From assembly GCF_026248685.1 (NCBI RefSeq), contig NZ_CP111036.1:806001-870000 (forward strand): 64,000 bases of DNA, written 5' to 3'. How positions within the stretch are numbered: position 1 is the stretch's first letter; every line of letters starts with the position of its first letter. The notes under the pieces were generated by a model. That model was not told the origin of the DNA and searched no databases. It worked only from the letters and a program-made list of their open reading frames with translations. Made by a program: the position numbers and the translations under genes. Below are positions 8,227 to 17,049 of this stretch, piece by piece. Source of the DNA: Haladaptatus caseinilyticus (GTDB lineage: Archaea > Halobacteriota > Halobacteria > Halobacteriales > Haladaptataceae).

Positions 8227-9186
8227 GTGCGAGAGTTCCCGTTCGAGCTGGCGCTGTGTGCTCATCTCGAAGCGACGACCAACGACGTTCTCGCGCGACA
8301 AATCGGCGGGGGTGTCCACTCCCCCTCGAATCGAATCATCGACGTTCTATGTGTCGAGCCCGGACCGGCGTTCGACGCCCGCACGAAGCTGACGAGCGAG
8401 CGGATTCCCGACGCCGCAATCGAATGCAGCGTCGGCGTCGGGCAGGCGCGCTACTGGCGGACCGCCTTCGATACGTCGCCCGAGTACGCCCGCGAGGTCG
8501 TGGACCGAGCGGTCGAAATCGGGTTTTTCGAACGAGAGCGCAGCGGTGGCAGGGAGTACGTCCGGCAGGTCGCGCGCTATCCGGACTGGTTTGGGCGACT
8601 CATCGGTATCGAAAACAAACCCGATCTGGCCGACCCCGGCGACCTCGAAACGCAACTCCGCAAGGACGTGAGCCTCGGCCTCGTGGACGAAGTCGTGTTG
8701 GCGACGGAGAGTTACGTTACTCGCGCGCACTTGAACCGCATCCCAGACGAGGTCGGAGTCTGGCGATTCGAGGGCGAGGAAATCGAAATCGTTCGCGAAC
8801 CGACGCCGCTTCGCACCGACGAGGTCGGAACCGAACTCATCGAACAACACGCGGGGAAAACGGACGTTCGTATCGTGAACGCGGACGAAAAGGCCCGTCA
8901 ACGTCGGCGAATGGCCGAGCGCGCCTACGGCAAAGGGTGGCGAACCTACGAGTTCCCGGGGTGTGAAGAAATCGAACCACGGGACGGTGGACTTCCGTAC
9001 TGCCACTGGAAAGGCCGAGTCGTGAACCCGACGCGTTGCGGAGCGGGTTGTCCCGGATACGACCCTGCCGACCCGCCCGATATCGACCTCGATTCGAAAC
9101 GCGAGTCCCGGACGCCGTGGGTTGCCGACCCGGTGGGACGGAAACGACGGCAGTCCGGACTGGACGCGTTTCGAACGGAAGAGTGA
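8227..9186 (+). CDS. DUF5787-like family protein
   Basis: A 319-residue protein with a GTG start at 8227. The N-terminus EFPFELALCAHLE, an internal GIENKPDLADPGDLETQLRKD and the C-terminal cysteine-rich segment PYCHWKGRVVNPTRCGAGC match what I recall of haloarchaeal DUF5787. The middle ENKPD...QLRKD part resembles nuclease-like (PD-(D/E)XK-like) patterns with E, K and D residues, but this is only suggestive. The four C-terminal cysteines and a histidine may bind a metal. Function unknown. Confidence 0.75.
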   Translation: MREFPFELALCAHLEATTNDVLARQIGGGVHSPSNRIIDVLCVEPGPAFDARTKLTSERIPDAAIECSVGVGQARYWRTAFDTSPEYAREVVDRAVEIGFFERERSGGREYVRQVARYPDWFGRLIGIENKPDLADPGDLETQLRKDVSLGLVDEVVLATESYVTRAHLNRIPDEVGVWRFEGEEIEIVREPTPLRTDEVGTELIEQHAGKTDVRIVNADEKARQRRRMAERAYGKGWRTYEFPGCEEIEPRDGGLPYCHWKGRVVNPTRCGAGCPGYDPADPPDIDLDSKRESRTPWVADPVGRKRRQSGLDAFRTEE

Positions 9187-9218
9187 CCGCAGTCCGGTTC
9201 GATCCCCCGGCGGCCCAA

Positions 9219-9764
9219 ATGCCTATCGACGCCGAGGCTGACCTACTCGACCGAGAAGAAATGGAGTTAACCGAATCGGGACGAACCGAAAAAGCGATCG
9301 CCACGGGCCGGACGTTGGGACGAGGTCTCGTTGGCGGCCTGATCTCGACAGTCGTCATGACTAGCTTCAGAATGCCGATTGCACACTCCCTCCCCCCAAC
9401 GTCGGCGTTTTGGGCGCGGTTCGTCGGTGACGGAGAGGACAGCGATTACCCCCTACAGGGGCTCGTGTTACACTTGTTGTACGGGATGGCCGGTGGCGGA
9501 TTGTTCGCACTGCTGTTCGAACAGCGGGTGACCGAATCCGGACACATGGACGAAGCATATGGGACGCTATTGGGTACGGTGTACGGTCTGTTACTCTCCG
9601 AATTCGGTATTCACGTGGTTTTAAAGCGTGTCCTTCGGATGGAGTTACAGTCGGACGAGCGGTTCGTTTTTCACCTGAGTCACCTCATCTACGGGGTGAC
9701 GCTCGGTGCGTGGTCGGGGTCGAGAGCGAAGCACCGACGGGACGAACACGCCGAAGGCTGGTAA
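9219..9764 (+). CDS. Polytopic membrane protein, unknown function
   Basis: A 181-residue protein starting MPIDAEADLLDREEMELTE. Hydrophobic segments occur at about 32-48, 80-100, 112-130 and 152-165, so about four membrane helices are expected. An alternative start at ATG 9261 would remove 14 residues. A much longer in-frame extension back to 9036 overlaps DUF5787 and is unlikely. No motif identifies a function. It may be co-transcribed with DUF5787, which ends 32 bases upstream. Confidence 0.7.
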   Translation: MPIDAEADLLDREEMELTESGRTEKAIATGRTLGRGLVGGLISTVVMTSFRMPIAHSLPPTSAFWARFVGDGEDSDYPLQGLVLHLLYGMAGGGLFALLFEQRVTESGHMDEAYGTLLGTVYGLLLSEFGIHVVLKRVLRMELQSDERFVFHLSHLIYGVTLGAWSGSRAKHRRDEHAEGW

Positions 9765-9897
9765 AAATCCATTTCCAGTCAGTCCTCCCTGCCGAGGAGC
9801 ACTACCGATTCAGGTGGAGGTCGACGATACAGCATAGCGGCGGGTCTGCGGAAAGATGTGTAAACATACAAGATGCCGGGAGGGGATAGAGAACGAT

Positions 9898-11286
9898 ATG
9901 CAGACGCCTTCTCGACGGCAGATACTCGCCGTCGGTGCGATACTCCTGTGCTGTCTTCCCCTGTTGGCCTCGCCACTTACCGCCCAATCGGGTGGGCACG
10001 GAAGTTCCCAAAATCCCTGTGCCGGGACGATGGTAACCCCGGCGAACGGAACGACCGTTATCGCCGTGCAAGGCTACTCGTGGCTCGAAAACGGCGGCAA
10101 AGAACCCGCGAAACTCGTCGGCGTCGGGCCGAAGGGAGAGGTAAAGTGGGTTCACCACACCGCAGAACACGGCATGATTTGGGGCTACGACGTCGATCCC
10201 ATGGAAAACGGAAACCTCTTCGTTACCGGAACGGCGAGGGGAAAAACCGTCGTTTACGAGTTCAACCCGCGGACGCAAGAACACGTCTGGGAGGAGTCGC
10301 TTCCCATCCACGACACCCACGACATCGACCTCATCAACAACGGCACGCAGCTCCTCGTCGCCAACATGCGTGCCTCAAATCCGGAGACTGGAAAAGCAAA
10401 CGACAGTATCTTCGTCTACGACTTGGAGAAAGACGAAATCGTCTGGCGCTGGTTCTTCAGGAGCGAGTATCCCAAATCCGTCGGCGGCAACTATTCGAAG
10501 GACTGGACGCACGTGAACGACGTGGACAAAATCGGCGACGGACTGTATCTGGCCTCGCCGCGCAACTTCGACCAAGCCATCGTCGTCAATCGCTCCACGA
10601 ACGACGTCGAAATGAAACTCGGTTCGTACGGCGACAAAGATATTCTCGACAAGCAGCACAACCCCGACTATTTGGAAAGTAAAGACGGCAATCCGACGTT
10701 CCTCGTCGCTGACTCCGAGAACGAGCGCATCGTCGAGTACGAAAAGCAGGGCGACGACTGGGAACTGACGTGGGAACTCGGCAAGCAGGGTGACTTCAGG
10801 TGGCCCCGCGACGCCGACCGCCTCTCGAACGGCAACACGCTCATCGGCGACTCGAAAAACCAGCGCGTCCTCGAAGTGACGCCGAAAGGTGAGGTCGTCT
10901 GGGAGTTCTACGCACCGTGGCTCGTCTACGACGTGGCACGCCTTCCCGACGAACGCGCCAAAAGTCCGACCATGGCCGACCGAAACGTGACCGGTAGTTA
11001 CGGAATCAGCGGCGATACGGCGAAGTACGACGCGGAAACGATGAAGCAGTGTCATTCTTACCTCCAGTCCATCGACGGCTGGGCGGACGGCCAGCAACCC
11101 GAAACTGGAACCGGGTCGAACGATTCGGGCGTACAGGACGATGACGAACGGAACGACGGAAGCCTCGGCGGACAGAATGGCGGCGGATCCGTCAGCGACC
11201 CGGGCGCGTCGCTCCCCGGATTCGACTTCGTTGTCGGCGCTGTTGGCTTGCTACTCGCCGTCGCCGTTCTCGTCCGACGAAGTTAG
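9898..11286 (+). CDS. Arylsulfotransferase (ASST)-like beta-propeller with PGF-CTERM tail
   Basis: A 462-residue exported protein. The N-terminus has RR and a hydrophobic core (RRQILAVGAILLCCLPLLAS). Propeller blades repeat the pattern PKGEVKWVHHT, NGNLFVTG, NGTQLLVAN, DGLYLASPRN, SNGNTLIGDSKNQRVLE, typical of ASST-like proteins. A linker rich in D, G and N leads to LPGF and a hydrophobic helix ending RRS, a PGF-CTERM signal processed by archaeosortase A, so the protein should be lipid-anchored on the cell surface. The substrate is unknown. ATG 9898 follows an AGGGG run. Its stop overlaps the opposing MBL gene by four bases (TTAG). Confidence 0.88.
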   Translation: MQTPSRRQILAVGAILLCCLPLLASPLTAQSGGHGSSQNPCAGTMVTPANGTTVIAVQGYSWLENGGKEPAKLVGVGPKGEVKWVHHTAEHGMIWGYDVDPMENGNLFVTGTARGKTVVYEFNPRTQEHVWEESLPIHDTHDIDLINNGTQLLVANMRASNPETGKANDSIFVYDLEKDEIVWRWFFRSEYPKSVGGNYSKDWTHVNDVDKIGDGLYLASPRNFDQAIVVNRSTNDVEMKLGSYGDKDILDKQHNPDYLESKDGNPTFLVADSENERIVEYEKQGDDWELTWELGKQGDFRWPRDADRLSNGNTLIGDSKNQRVLEVTPKGEVVWEFYAPWLVYDVARLPDERAKSPTMADRNVTGSYGISGDTAKYDAETMKQCHSYLQSIDGWADGQQPETGTGSNDSGVQDDDERNDGSLGGQNGGGSVSDPGASLPGFDFVVGAVGLLLAVAVLVRRS

Positions 11287-12101
11287 ATGTAATATCGTTC
11301 ACCGTCTATCGCCAACGGTTCCTCGAACGCTTCTTCTGCGGGGTAAAAATGCGAAACGTGGACGAGTCGTGTCTCCTCAGCGCCGATTTCGTTTGCCATC
11401 GAGAGCGCTCCCTCTCGCGTCATGTGTTTGTATCCGAACGTGCGTGGAACGCCGTCTTCGGTATGATGTCGGCCACCTGCGGGATGGTATTCACAAAGCG
11501 AGGCTGGAACGATCGCATCCGCGAGAAAGAGATCGGGGTCAGTCATCACCTCTCGGGAAGGGTCTGGAATCCCGTAGCTCGTATCCCCCGAAAGGACGAG
11601 TTTCGAACCGTTCCCTTCGACGACCACTCCGTAGCAGAGCAACGGTGGATGTTCGACCGGAAAGAGTGTCACATCGAATCCACAAGCCGAAAACGAGGAG
11701 AGCGGGTCGTGATCGTGAACCGATATCCGATCGAGATAGTCGAACTTGCTCCGAATCGTCTCGGCGACGCTCTCGTCTTTCTCGGGATCGAGTTCGTTCG
11801 CGGCGTGAACCGGCAATGAGTCGAACAGGCGGTAGGCATTCCCGAGCCCGTCCAGATGATCGAAATGGATATGCGTAATGATGAGTTCGTCCGGAAGCGG
11901 CACATCGTGGGTGAGAAACTGCTGTCGGAAGTCGGGACTGGCGTCGATGAGAAGGCATTCCCCCGTCACCTCGTTGCGGACGTGAACCGAAAATCGCGAA
12001 CGCTCGATATCGCGTTCACGTGCCACAGAACAGGTCTCACAATCGCATCCGGGCGTCGGCGTCCCCGTTGTGTCGCCGGTGCCGAGGAGAGTGATTTCCA
12101 T
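11283..12101 (-). CDS. MBL-fold metal hydrolase, PhnP-like
   Basis: A 272-residue metallo-beta-lactamase fold protein. The metal motif HIHFDHLDGL is at about 77-86, with a further H in FPVEHPPLL, D in LSGDTSYG and H in HVSHFYP. Four N-terminal cysteines and histidines (CDCETC) give a PhnP-like zinc knuckle. The substrate is probably a cyclic phosphodiester or similar, by family only. GTG 12104 directly precedes ATG 12101; ATG was chosen. It follows the AAA ATPase stop immediately, so the pair forms an operon. Confidence 0.88.
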   Translation of the reverse strand: MEITLLGTGDTTGTPTPGCDCETCSVARERDIERSRFSVHVRNEVTGECLLIDASPDFRQQFLTHDVPLPDELIITHIHFDHLDGLGNAYRLFDSLPVHAANELDPEKDESVAETIRSKFDYLDRISVHDHDPLSSFSACGFDVTLFPVEHPPLLCYGVVVEGNGSKLVLSGDTSYGIPDPSREVMTDPDLFLADAIVPASLCEYHPAGGRHHTEDGVPRTFGYKHMTREGALSMANEIGAEETRLVHVSHFYPAEEAFEEPLAIDGERYYI

Positions 12102-12104
12102 CAC

Positions 12105-13436
12105 TCAGTGGTCGTGTGAGTGACCACTTATATCCCCGCCCGCAACCAGCGCATCGTGATCGCCATCGATCATGTCCATATCCTTCAGGTTGTCTCGCTC
12201 CTCGAAATCCTCGATGGCGTGGAGCAAGTCGTCTTGCATGAGCTCGGTACGGTTTTCGGTCAGGGCTTCGAGCACCGCTTCGCGGAGGACGAGACGGAGG
12301 TCGCTCCCGGTGAGCCCCTGCGTCTTCGACGCCAGTTCGTCGGGGTCGAAGTCGTTGATTTTCATCCGGCGAGTGATGACCCGAAGGATGTCCGAACGCA
12401 TCTGCACGTCCGGTTTCGGGAAGTTCATGATTTCGTCGAAACGGCGCCACGCCGCCGCGTCGAGTTGGTCCGGATGGTTCGTCGCGCCGATGAGGAGCAC
12501 GTCATCCTGAATCAACGAGATGTTGTCGATGGATTTCAAGAGGGTGTTGACGGCGCGTTTGATGGCGGCGTGTTCGTCGCTTCGACGCGTCTTGGCCACG
12601 AAGTCGAACTCGTCCATGAAGAGGATGCAGGGCGAGAGTCGCTTCGCCACCTCGAACACCTTCTCGACGTTTTTCGCCGTCTCGCCGAGATACTGGCTGG
12701 TTATCATCGAGAGTTTCACCTCGACGAACGGAAGGTCCAAATCGTAGCCGAGCGCTCGCGCCGTGGAGGTCTTTCCGGTTCCCGGTGGGCCGACGAACAG
12801 GAGTTTTCCGATTTCTCGGAGCCCGATTTCGGCGAGATATTCACGGTGCTCGATTGCCTTGACGATTTTGTGAATTTCGGCCTCCTGATCCTCGGTGAGC
12901 ACGAGGTCGTCGAGCGTCAGTTCGACTTCCTCAGGCGCGTGGATGTCCACGAGGTCGAGCATGCTCTCGCCGTCTTCGTCCTCCTCGTCGGGGTCGAAAT
13001 GCTGCTCGAGCAGGCTATCTATCCACGCTCGGTCGGACTGCACCGGGCGATTCTCGTCACGCACGGCCTCGTACTCCACATCGACGCCGTCGTAGTCCGA
13101 AAGCGCGTACGCCAACGTCGGGTTTCGTTCGATTCGTTCCTCGTCACGTTCCACGAACCACTCCTCGGCCATCTCCCGCTGGGTCAGCTCGATGCTCCCC
13201 GAGAACGTATCCCGGTCGGTGAACATCAAATCGGAAATCGCGTCCCACGGTTGGTCGAGACCGGTAGCCTCGCGCGCCGTCTCGACCGATGTTTGTAGCG
13301 GTCGCTCTATCGTGCCATCGTGCCAAAATACCTGCCGAATGGCAGGTGGTAAGTCGTTTTCGTCGAGGTCTTGGTTCTCGCTGTAGATGCGTGCGGTAAG
13401 CAAGAACTCGATTACGTCCAGCGCCCCGCTGTTCAT
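12105..13436 (-). CDS. AAA family ATPase with single AAA module
   Basis: A 443-residue protein. Walker A GPPGTGKT is at 216-223, Walker B has FMDEFD, and the second region of homology has AAWRRFDEI, so one complete AAA module occupies about 180-420. The N-terminal 180 residues are acidic and not recognised. The C-terminus ends GHSHDH, a histidine-rich tail. It resembles the single-module Cdc48/Vps4-like ATPases of haloarchaea, which are thought to remodel or unfold protein complexes. A TATA-like CTTAAGATT lies about 29 bases before the ATG. Confidence 0.9.
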   Translation of the reverse strand: MNSGALDVIEFLLTARIYSENQDLDENDLPPAIRQVFWHDGTIERPLQTSVETAREATGLDQPWDAISDLMFTDRDTFSGSIELTQREMAEEWFVERDEERIERNPTLAYALSDYDGVDVEYEAVRDENRPVQSDRAWIDSLLEQHFDPDEEDEDGESMLDLVDIHAPEEVELTLDDLVLTEDQEAEIHKIVKAIEHREYLAEIGLREIGKLLFVGPPGTGKTSTARALGYDLDLPFVEVKLSMITSQYLGETAKNVEKVFEVAKRLSPCILFMDEFDFVAKTRRSDEHAAIKRAVNTLLKSIDNISLIQDDVLLIGATNHPDQLDAAAWRRFDEIMNFPKPDVQMRSDILRVITRRMKINDFDPDELASKTQGLTGSDLRLVLREAVLEALTENRTELMQDDLLHAIEDFEERDNLKDMDMIDGDHDALVAGGDISGHSHDH

Positions 13437-13739
13437 TCTTCCGTGAATTGACGCGGGACAATCTTAAGGGCGTCGAAGCATCGAAGCGGTCAGGAGTCGA
13501 ACATCGCAGTTCGAGGGAACGGAGGAGGAGGACGGAGACGGTAAAATTAGTCGAATGTCGGCGTTTACGGTGGCGACCGCTCCCCTTCCAAAATAAATTA
13601 AAAGAAACAGTCGTGCAAATCGATGGTGCGTTCCGAAGCCTCATGATGACGAAGTCTCGAAGCGCACAGCGGTCCGTAGTTCGAGCGTCGCACATCACAA
13701 GCATCAAAGTGGTTCTCTAGCTGACCAACGTCGGTTTCG
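13437..13739. other. Intergenic, AAA promoter and an AT-rich run
   Basis: About 300 bases without a gene. A TATA-like CCTTAAGAT (13462-13470 read on the minus strand) suits the AAA ATPase gene. An AT-rich run AAAATAAATTAAAAG lies at 13590-13604 in otherwise GC-rich sequence. It could be a promoter or terminator, but no gene start fits it. The open frame 13448-13720 has no halophile-like composition. Confidence 0.5.
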
Positions 13740-15539
13740 TCACTGTCGATCGTCGATTTCGTCTTTGTCCACATAGATGGTCATGCTACTGACGGTACAT
13801 CCGCTATCGTACGCAAATCGCTGGAACTCATATGCCTCGTAACCCGCCATGTACTGGTCGATGTCCTCGGCAGTACCGTCCTCCGAGTTACAGGTCGAGA
13901 CGTTGTTCAGCGTGACGACGATCGGTGGTTTCGCGCCGCGGAGGTCGGTCGGTTCGTTCGTACTGACGACGTTCGCATCGGCGGCTTCGAAGTACCACGC
14001 CAGTGGGAGTCGGTCGAACCACCCCTGTCCAGCGGGGGGAACCTCGTGGTCGGATTCGTCAGGTGAGTACAGTTCCTCGCCGAAGAACATCACGTCCGGC
14101 CCGTCGTTCCGGCGAGAAATCCGCTGAAGGTCGTGCAGAAGTGGCTTGGCCTCGCCGGACGACGACTGAGCATACTGAACGAACTGGTTGTCGGGACTCT
14201 GTGGATTTTGATAAGACGTATCATACGCCGTCGCACCGACCTGCGCCGAAACGAGCAACAGCAAGACGACGGCTGCGGCGAGGCTGACGTCGTCCCGTCG
14301 TTCGTATCCCTCCCGTCCCCAGCGGAAAACCAACGCGAGACCGACCGCGGCGGGGAATGCCAGTGGAACGATAGCGTGCACCATCGCCCATCCGGCTTTG
14401 ATATCCATTACGATCGGATAGCCGAGAACGCTGGCGACACCCCAGTAGAACCCGAACGCGACCACGTCGTTCGGCCGGTCACCGGAGTACCGGTCGACGA
14501 GGAATCCGACGACAGCGAGGAGACACAACGCAAGCCCGCCGACCTTGAGCGTCTGGAGGGAGTCGCCGAGGTACGGAAGATACGCATGGTCGGTGTGGCC
14601 TGACCAACTGATGAACTTCTCCCACGTGCCGACCGTGGAGGTGTGGATGAGTTCGGGAACCGTCGTCGGGTTCGAAAGGGACTTCCAGAGACCGATACCG
14701 GGGCGAGTCTGTGAGCGTGGCGCGTAGAAAAAGACGATGACGGTGAGGAACTCCAGAACGGCGAGGAGCGCGACACCGACCCCCATGAAGATAGTCGTAG
14801 TGATCGCTCGACTGTCGTTCGTCCGAACCCAGTTACGAAGTCCCGGCGGAATCGCACCCGCGATACCGTCGTTTCCGACCCGTCGGAGAAAGAGACGGTG
14901 GTCGTAGATGAGGGCGCCCGCACCAACCCAGCAGGCCGCGTAGAGGAGGGCGTTCTCCTTCATCGTAAATCCGAGTGCGAAGAAAGCGACTCCCGCGAAC
15001 ACGTATCGCAGCTTTCTGGTGTCGGCAAACCTGACGAAGAAGCCGAACGCGAACACCATCACCATGGCCAACGGAACGTCGTTTCGTAGGAAGCGCGAGT
15101 AGTAGAGGAGGAGTGGGTTCAACGCGAATAGGGCCGCGAGTGCGACCGTCTCGGACGGACGAAGTCGTTTGCGAAACAGCAAGGCTGCAAGCGGGAGACA
15201 CCCGCCCATCAGCGCGACGACGAGACGCATGATAAAATCGTTCGCACCGAAGAGGGAGAACATGGTCGAGTTGACGTGGAAGAAAAACGGACCGTGAACG
15301 ATCTTGCGGTAGAACCAGATGCCGTTTTCGGCGTATCGAGCCATCCAGTACGCGACACGGGCTTCGTCCTGATGGGCGACACGGGCACCGAGGTTTACGA
15401 GTCGAAGGAAGAGTCCGAAAGCGGTAATGAGGACGACGAGCGGAACCGGATTGGCAAATCGGGATACTACGCCCGACTCATCGCTCGACGTGAACGGGAG
15501 GGAACGGCTACGTTTCTGGGCGGTATCAGAACCTTGCAT
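13740..15539 (-). CDS. agl23: Agl23-like membrane glycosyltransferase (TIGR03663 type)
   Basis: A 599-residue polytopic protein with about 12 hydrophobic segments. The motif HQDEARVAYWMARY in the first extracytoplasmic loop (about 56-69) carries the acidic pair of GT-C glycosyltransferases. The sequence fits TIGR03663, whose members are called flippase activity-associated protein Agl23 in the N-glycosylation literature. The C-terminal 170 residues form a soluble extracellular part. A role in lipid-linked glycan handling at the membrane is inferred from the family. It is transcribed toward the AAA gene, with no partner in an operon. Confidence 0.85.
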   Translation of the reverse strand: MQGSDTAQKRSRSLPFTSSDESGVVSRFANPVPLVVLITAFGLFLRLVNLGARVAHQDEARVAYWMARYAENGIWFYRKIVHGPFFFHVNSTMFSLFGANDFIMRLVVALMGGCLPLAALLFRKRLRPSETVALAALFALNPLLLYYSRFLRNDVPLAMVMVFAFGFFVRFADTRKLRYVFAGVAFFALGFTMKENALLYAACWVGAGALIYDHRLFLRRVGNDGIAGAIPPGLRNWVRTNDSRAITTTIFMGVGVALLAVLEFLTVIVFFYAPRSQTRPGIGLWKSLSNPTTVPELIHTSTVGTWEKFISWSGHTDHAYLPYLGDSLQTLKVGGLALCLLAVVGFLVDRYSGDRPNDVVAFGFYWGVASVLGYPIVMDIKAGWAMVHAIVPLAFPAAVGLALVFRWGREGYERRDDVSLAAAVVLLLLVSAQVGATAYDTSYQNPQSPDNQFVQYAQSSSGEAKPLLHDLQRISRRNDGPDVMFFGEELYSPDESDHEVPPAGQGWFDRLPLAWYFEAADANVVSTNEPTDLRGAKPPIVVTLNNVSTCNSEDGTAEDIDQYMAGYEAYEFQRFAYDSGCTVSSMTIYVDKDEIDDRQ

Positions 15540-15775
15540 CGTCGGACGTTACAGGGGATATGGAATGGGTTCGAACAAATAGTTTCTGAAGAATCCTCGA
15601 CTATTACCCAGACGCCGGAGCCTCACCCTCCTTTCGTGACAAAATACACGAAGGGTGAAACGACCCAAAGCGAGGGGTTTCTGAACGTCGTTAGCGGTCA
15701 ATAAACGAACAAACTGTTTCTCATTTACACGGAGTTCTACCGCCACTTAAGGGCATCCAGTGAGAACGGTTTGGC

Positions 15776-16924
15776 ATGAGTAGCGACACCACACCAGTCA
15801 TCGTAAAAGCAGTCAGAACACCGCAAGGAAAGGACGGCGGCGTGTACGAAGACGTTCGGAGCGAAGACCTCTCGATTCCACTTATCGACACGATCCTCTC
15901 GGAGACAGGTCTGACGGGTGACCACATCAACGACCTCATGTGGGGTGTCGCCCAACAGCGCGGTCAGCAGGACAACAACGTCGCGCGAATCATCGCACTC
16001 CTCTCGGATCTCGGCGAAAGCGTTCCGGCAACGACTATCAACCGATGGTGTGCCTCCTCGATGCAGTCGCTCATCAGCGCGAGCGACGCGATTCGAGCGG
16101 GACAACGGGACGCCGTCATCGCAGGCGGAGTCGAGAACATGTCCCGCGTCCCCATGTCCAGTGCCTACGAAGGTCGAAACTTCCATCCCGAGATGTCGGA
16201 GCAGTACAACCTTCCCGAACTCCAGATGGGGATGACGGCCGAAAAGGTCGCCGAGGAGTTCGAAATTTCCCGTGAAGACCAAGACGAATACGCCCTCCGG
16301 AGCCATCAGCGCGCCGCGGCGGCGACCGAGGAAGGTCGGTTCGACGACGAAATCGTTCCCATCGAAACCGAGAACGGACTCGTCGAGTCCGACGAAGGAA
16401 TCCGCCCAGATACCAGCTTGGAAGCACTACAGGGCCTCCCGAGCGTGTTCAAGGCCGACGGTACGGTTACGCCCGGTAACGCCTCCCAGATTTCGGACGG
16501 CGCGGCCGCAACTCTCGTCACCAGCGAAGCCTTCGCCGAAGACCACGGTCTCGAAATTCTCGCCTACGTCGGCGACAACAACGTCGCTGGCGTGGACCCG
16601 ACGATGATGGGAATCGGTCCGGTCCCGGCGACCCAAGGCCTGCTCGAACGCACGGGCGAAGACATCGACGAGTTCGACCTCGTGGAACTCAACGAGGCGT
16701 TCGCCAGCCAGACGCTTTACTGCCAGCGCGAACTCGGGGTCGATGACGAGAAGTTCAACGTCAACGGCGGTGCGATCGCCGTCGGACACCCACTCGGTGC
16801 ATCGGGCGCGCGCCTCCCTGTCACGCTCGTCCACGAGATGCAAAAGCGCGACGCGAAGAAGGGACTCGCGACGCTCTGTGTCGGGTTCGGTCAAGGCGGC
16901 GCGATGACCTTCGAACGACGGTGA
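15776..16924 (+). CDS. Acetyl-CoA C-acyltransferase (thiolase)
   Basis: A 382-residue thiolase. The nucleophilic cysteine is in RWCASSMQS (about residue 88). The NEAF loop is [10 protein letters not shown], the active-site histidine is in [16 protein letters not shown], and the second cysteine is in [10 protein letters not shown]. All catalytic residues are present. It would cleave 3-ketoacyl-CoA in beta-oxidation or condense acetyl-CoA. No other beta-oxidation gene lies beside it, although an acyl-CoA ligase is found at 23 kb. A diverged copy of the dispersed repeat follows the stop. Confidence 0.95.
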   Translation: MSSDTTPVIVKAVRTPQGKDGGVYEDVRSEDLSIPLIDTILSETGLTGDHINDLMWGVAQQRGQQDNNVARIIALLSDLGESVPATTINRWCASSMQSLISASDAIRAGQRDAVIAGGVENMSRVPMSSAYEGRNFHPEMSEQYNLPELQMGMTAEKVAEEFEISREDQDEYALRSHQRAAAATEEGRFDDEIVPIETENGLVESDEGIRPDTSLEALQGLPSVFKADGTVTPGNASQISDGAAATLVTSEAFAEDHGLEILAYVGDNNVAGVDPTMMGIGPVPATQGLLERTGEDIDEFDLVELNEAFASQTLYCQRELGVDDEKFNVNGGAIAVGHPLGASGARLPVTLVHEMQKRDAKKGLATLCVGFGQGGAMTFERR

Positions 16925-16926
16925 AC

Positions 16927-16998
16927 GTGCCGCGAGTGAAGGAGCGACGCGACTGAACGAACACGAACGGTGCGGGTTCTTGCTTTTTTGACCGTTCA
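16927..16998 (+). repeat. Partial, diverged copy of dispersed intergenic repeat
   Basis: GCCGCGAGTGAAGGAGCGA and CGACTGAACG, then GCTTTTTTGACC, match in order the left and middle of the copy at 51416-51564 (CTCCGCGAGTGAGGAGCGA, CGACTGAACG, GCTTTTGATCC). The right part, AAAAGGTG, is missing. The tract of T at 16984-16989 may also end the thiolase transcript. Confidence 0.55.
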
Positions 16999-17049
16999 GT
17001 TCACCGGTTATAGGGATAGAATAATTACGAAGAGCGATAAATACAGCAC

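Noticed and set aside
12120-13298. 392-residue plus-strand open frame
   Set aside because: It is antisense to the AAA ATPase, which has complete Walker and SRH motifs; the antisense product has no recognisable domain.
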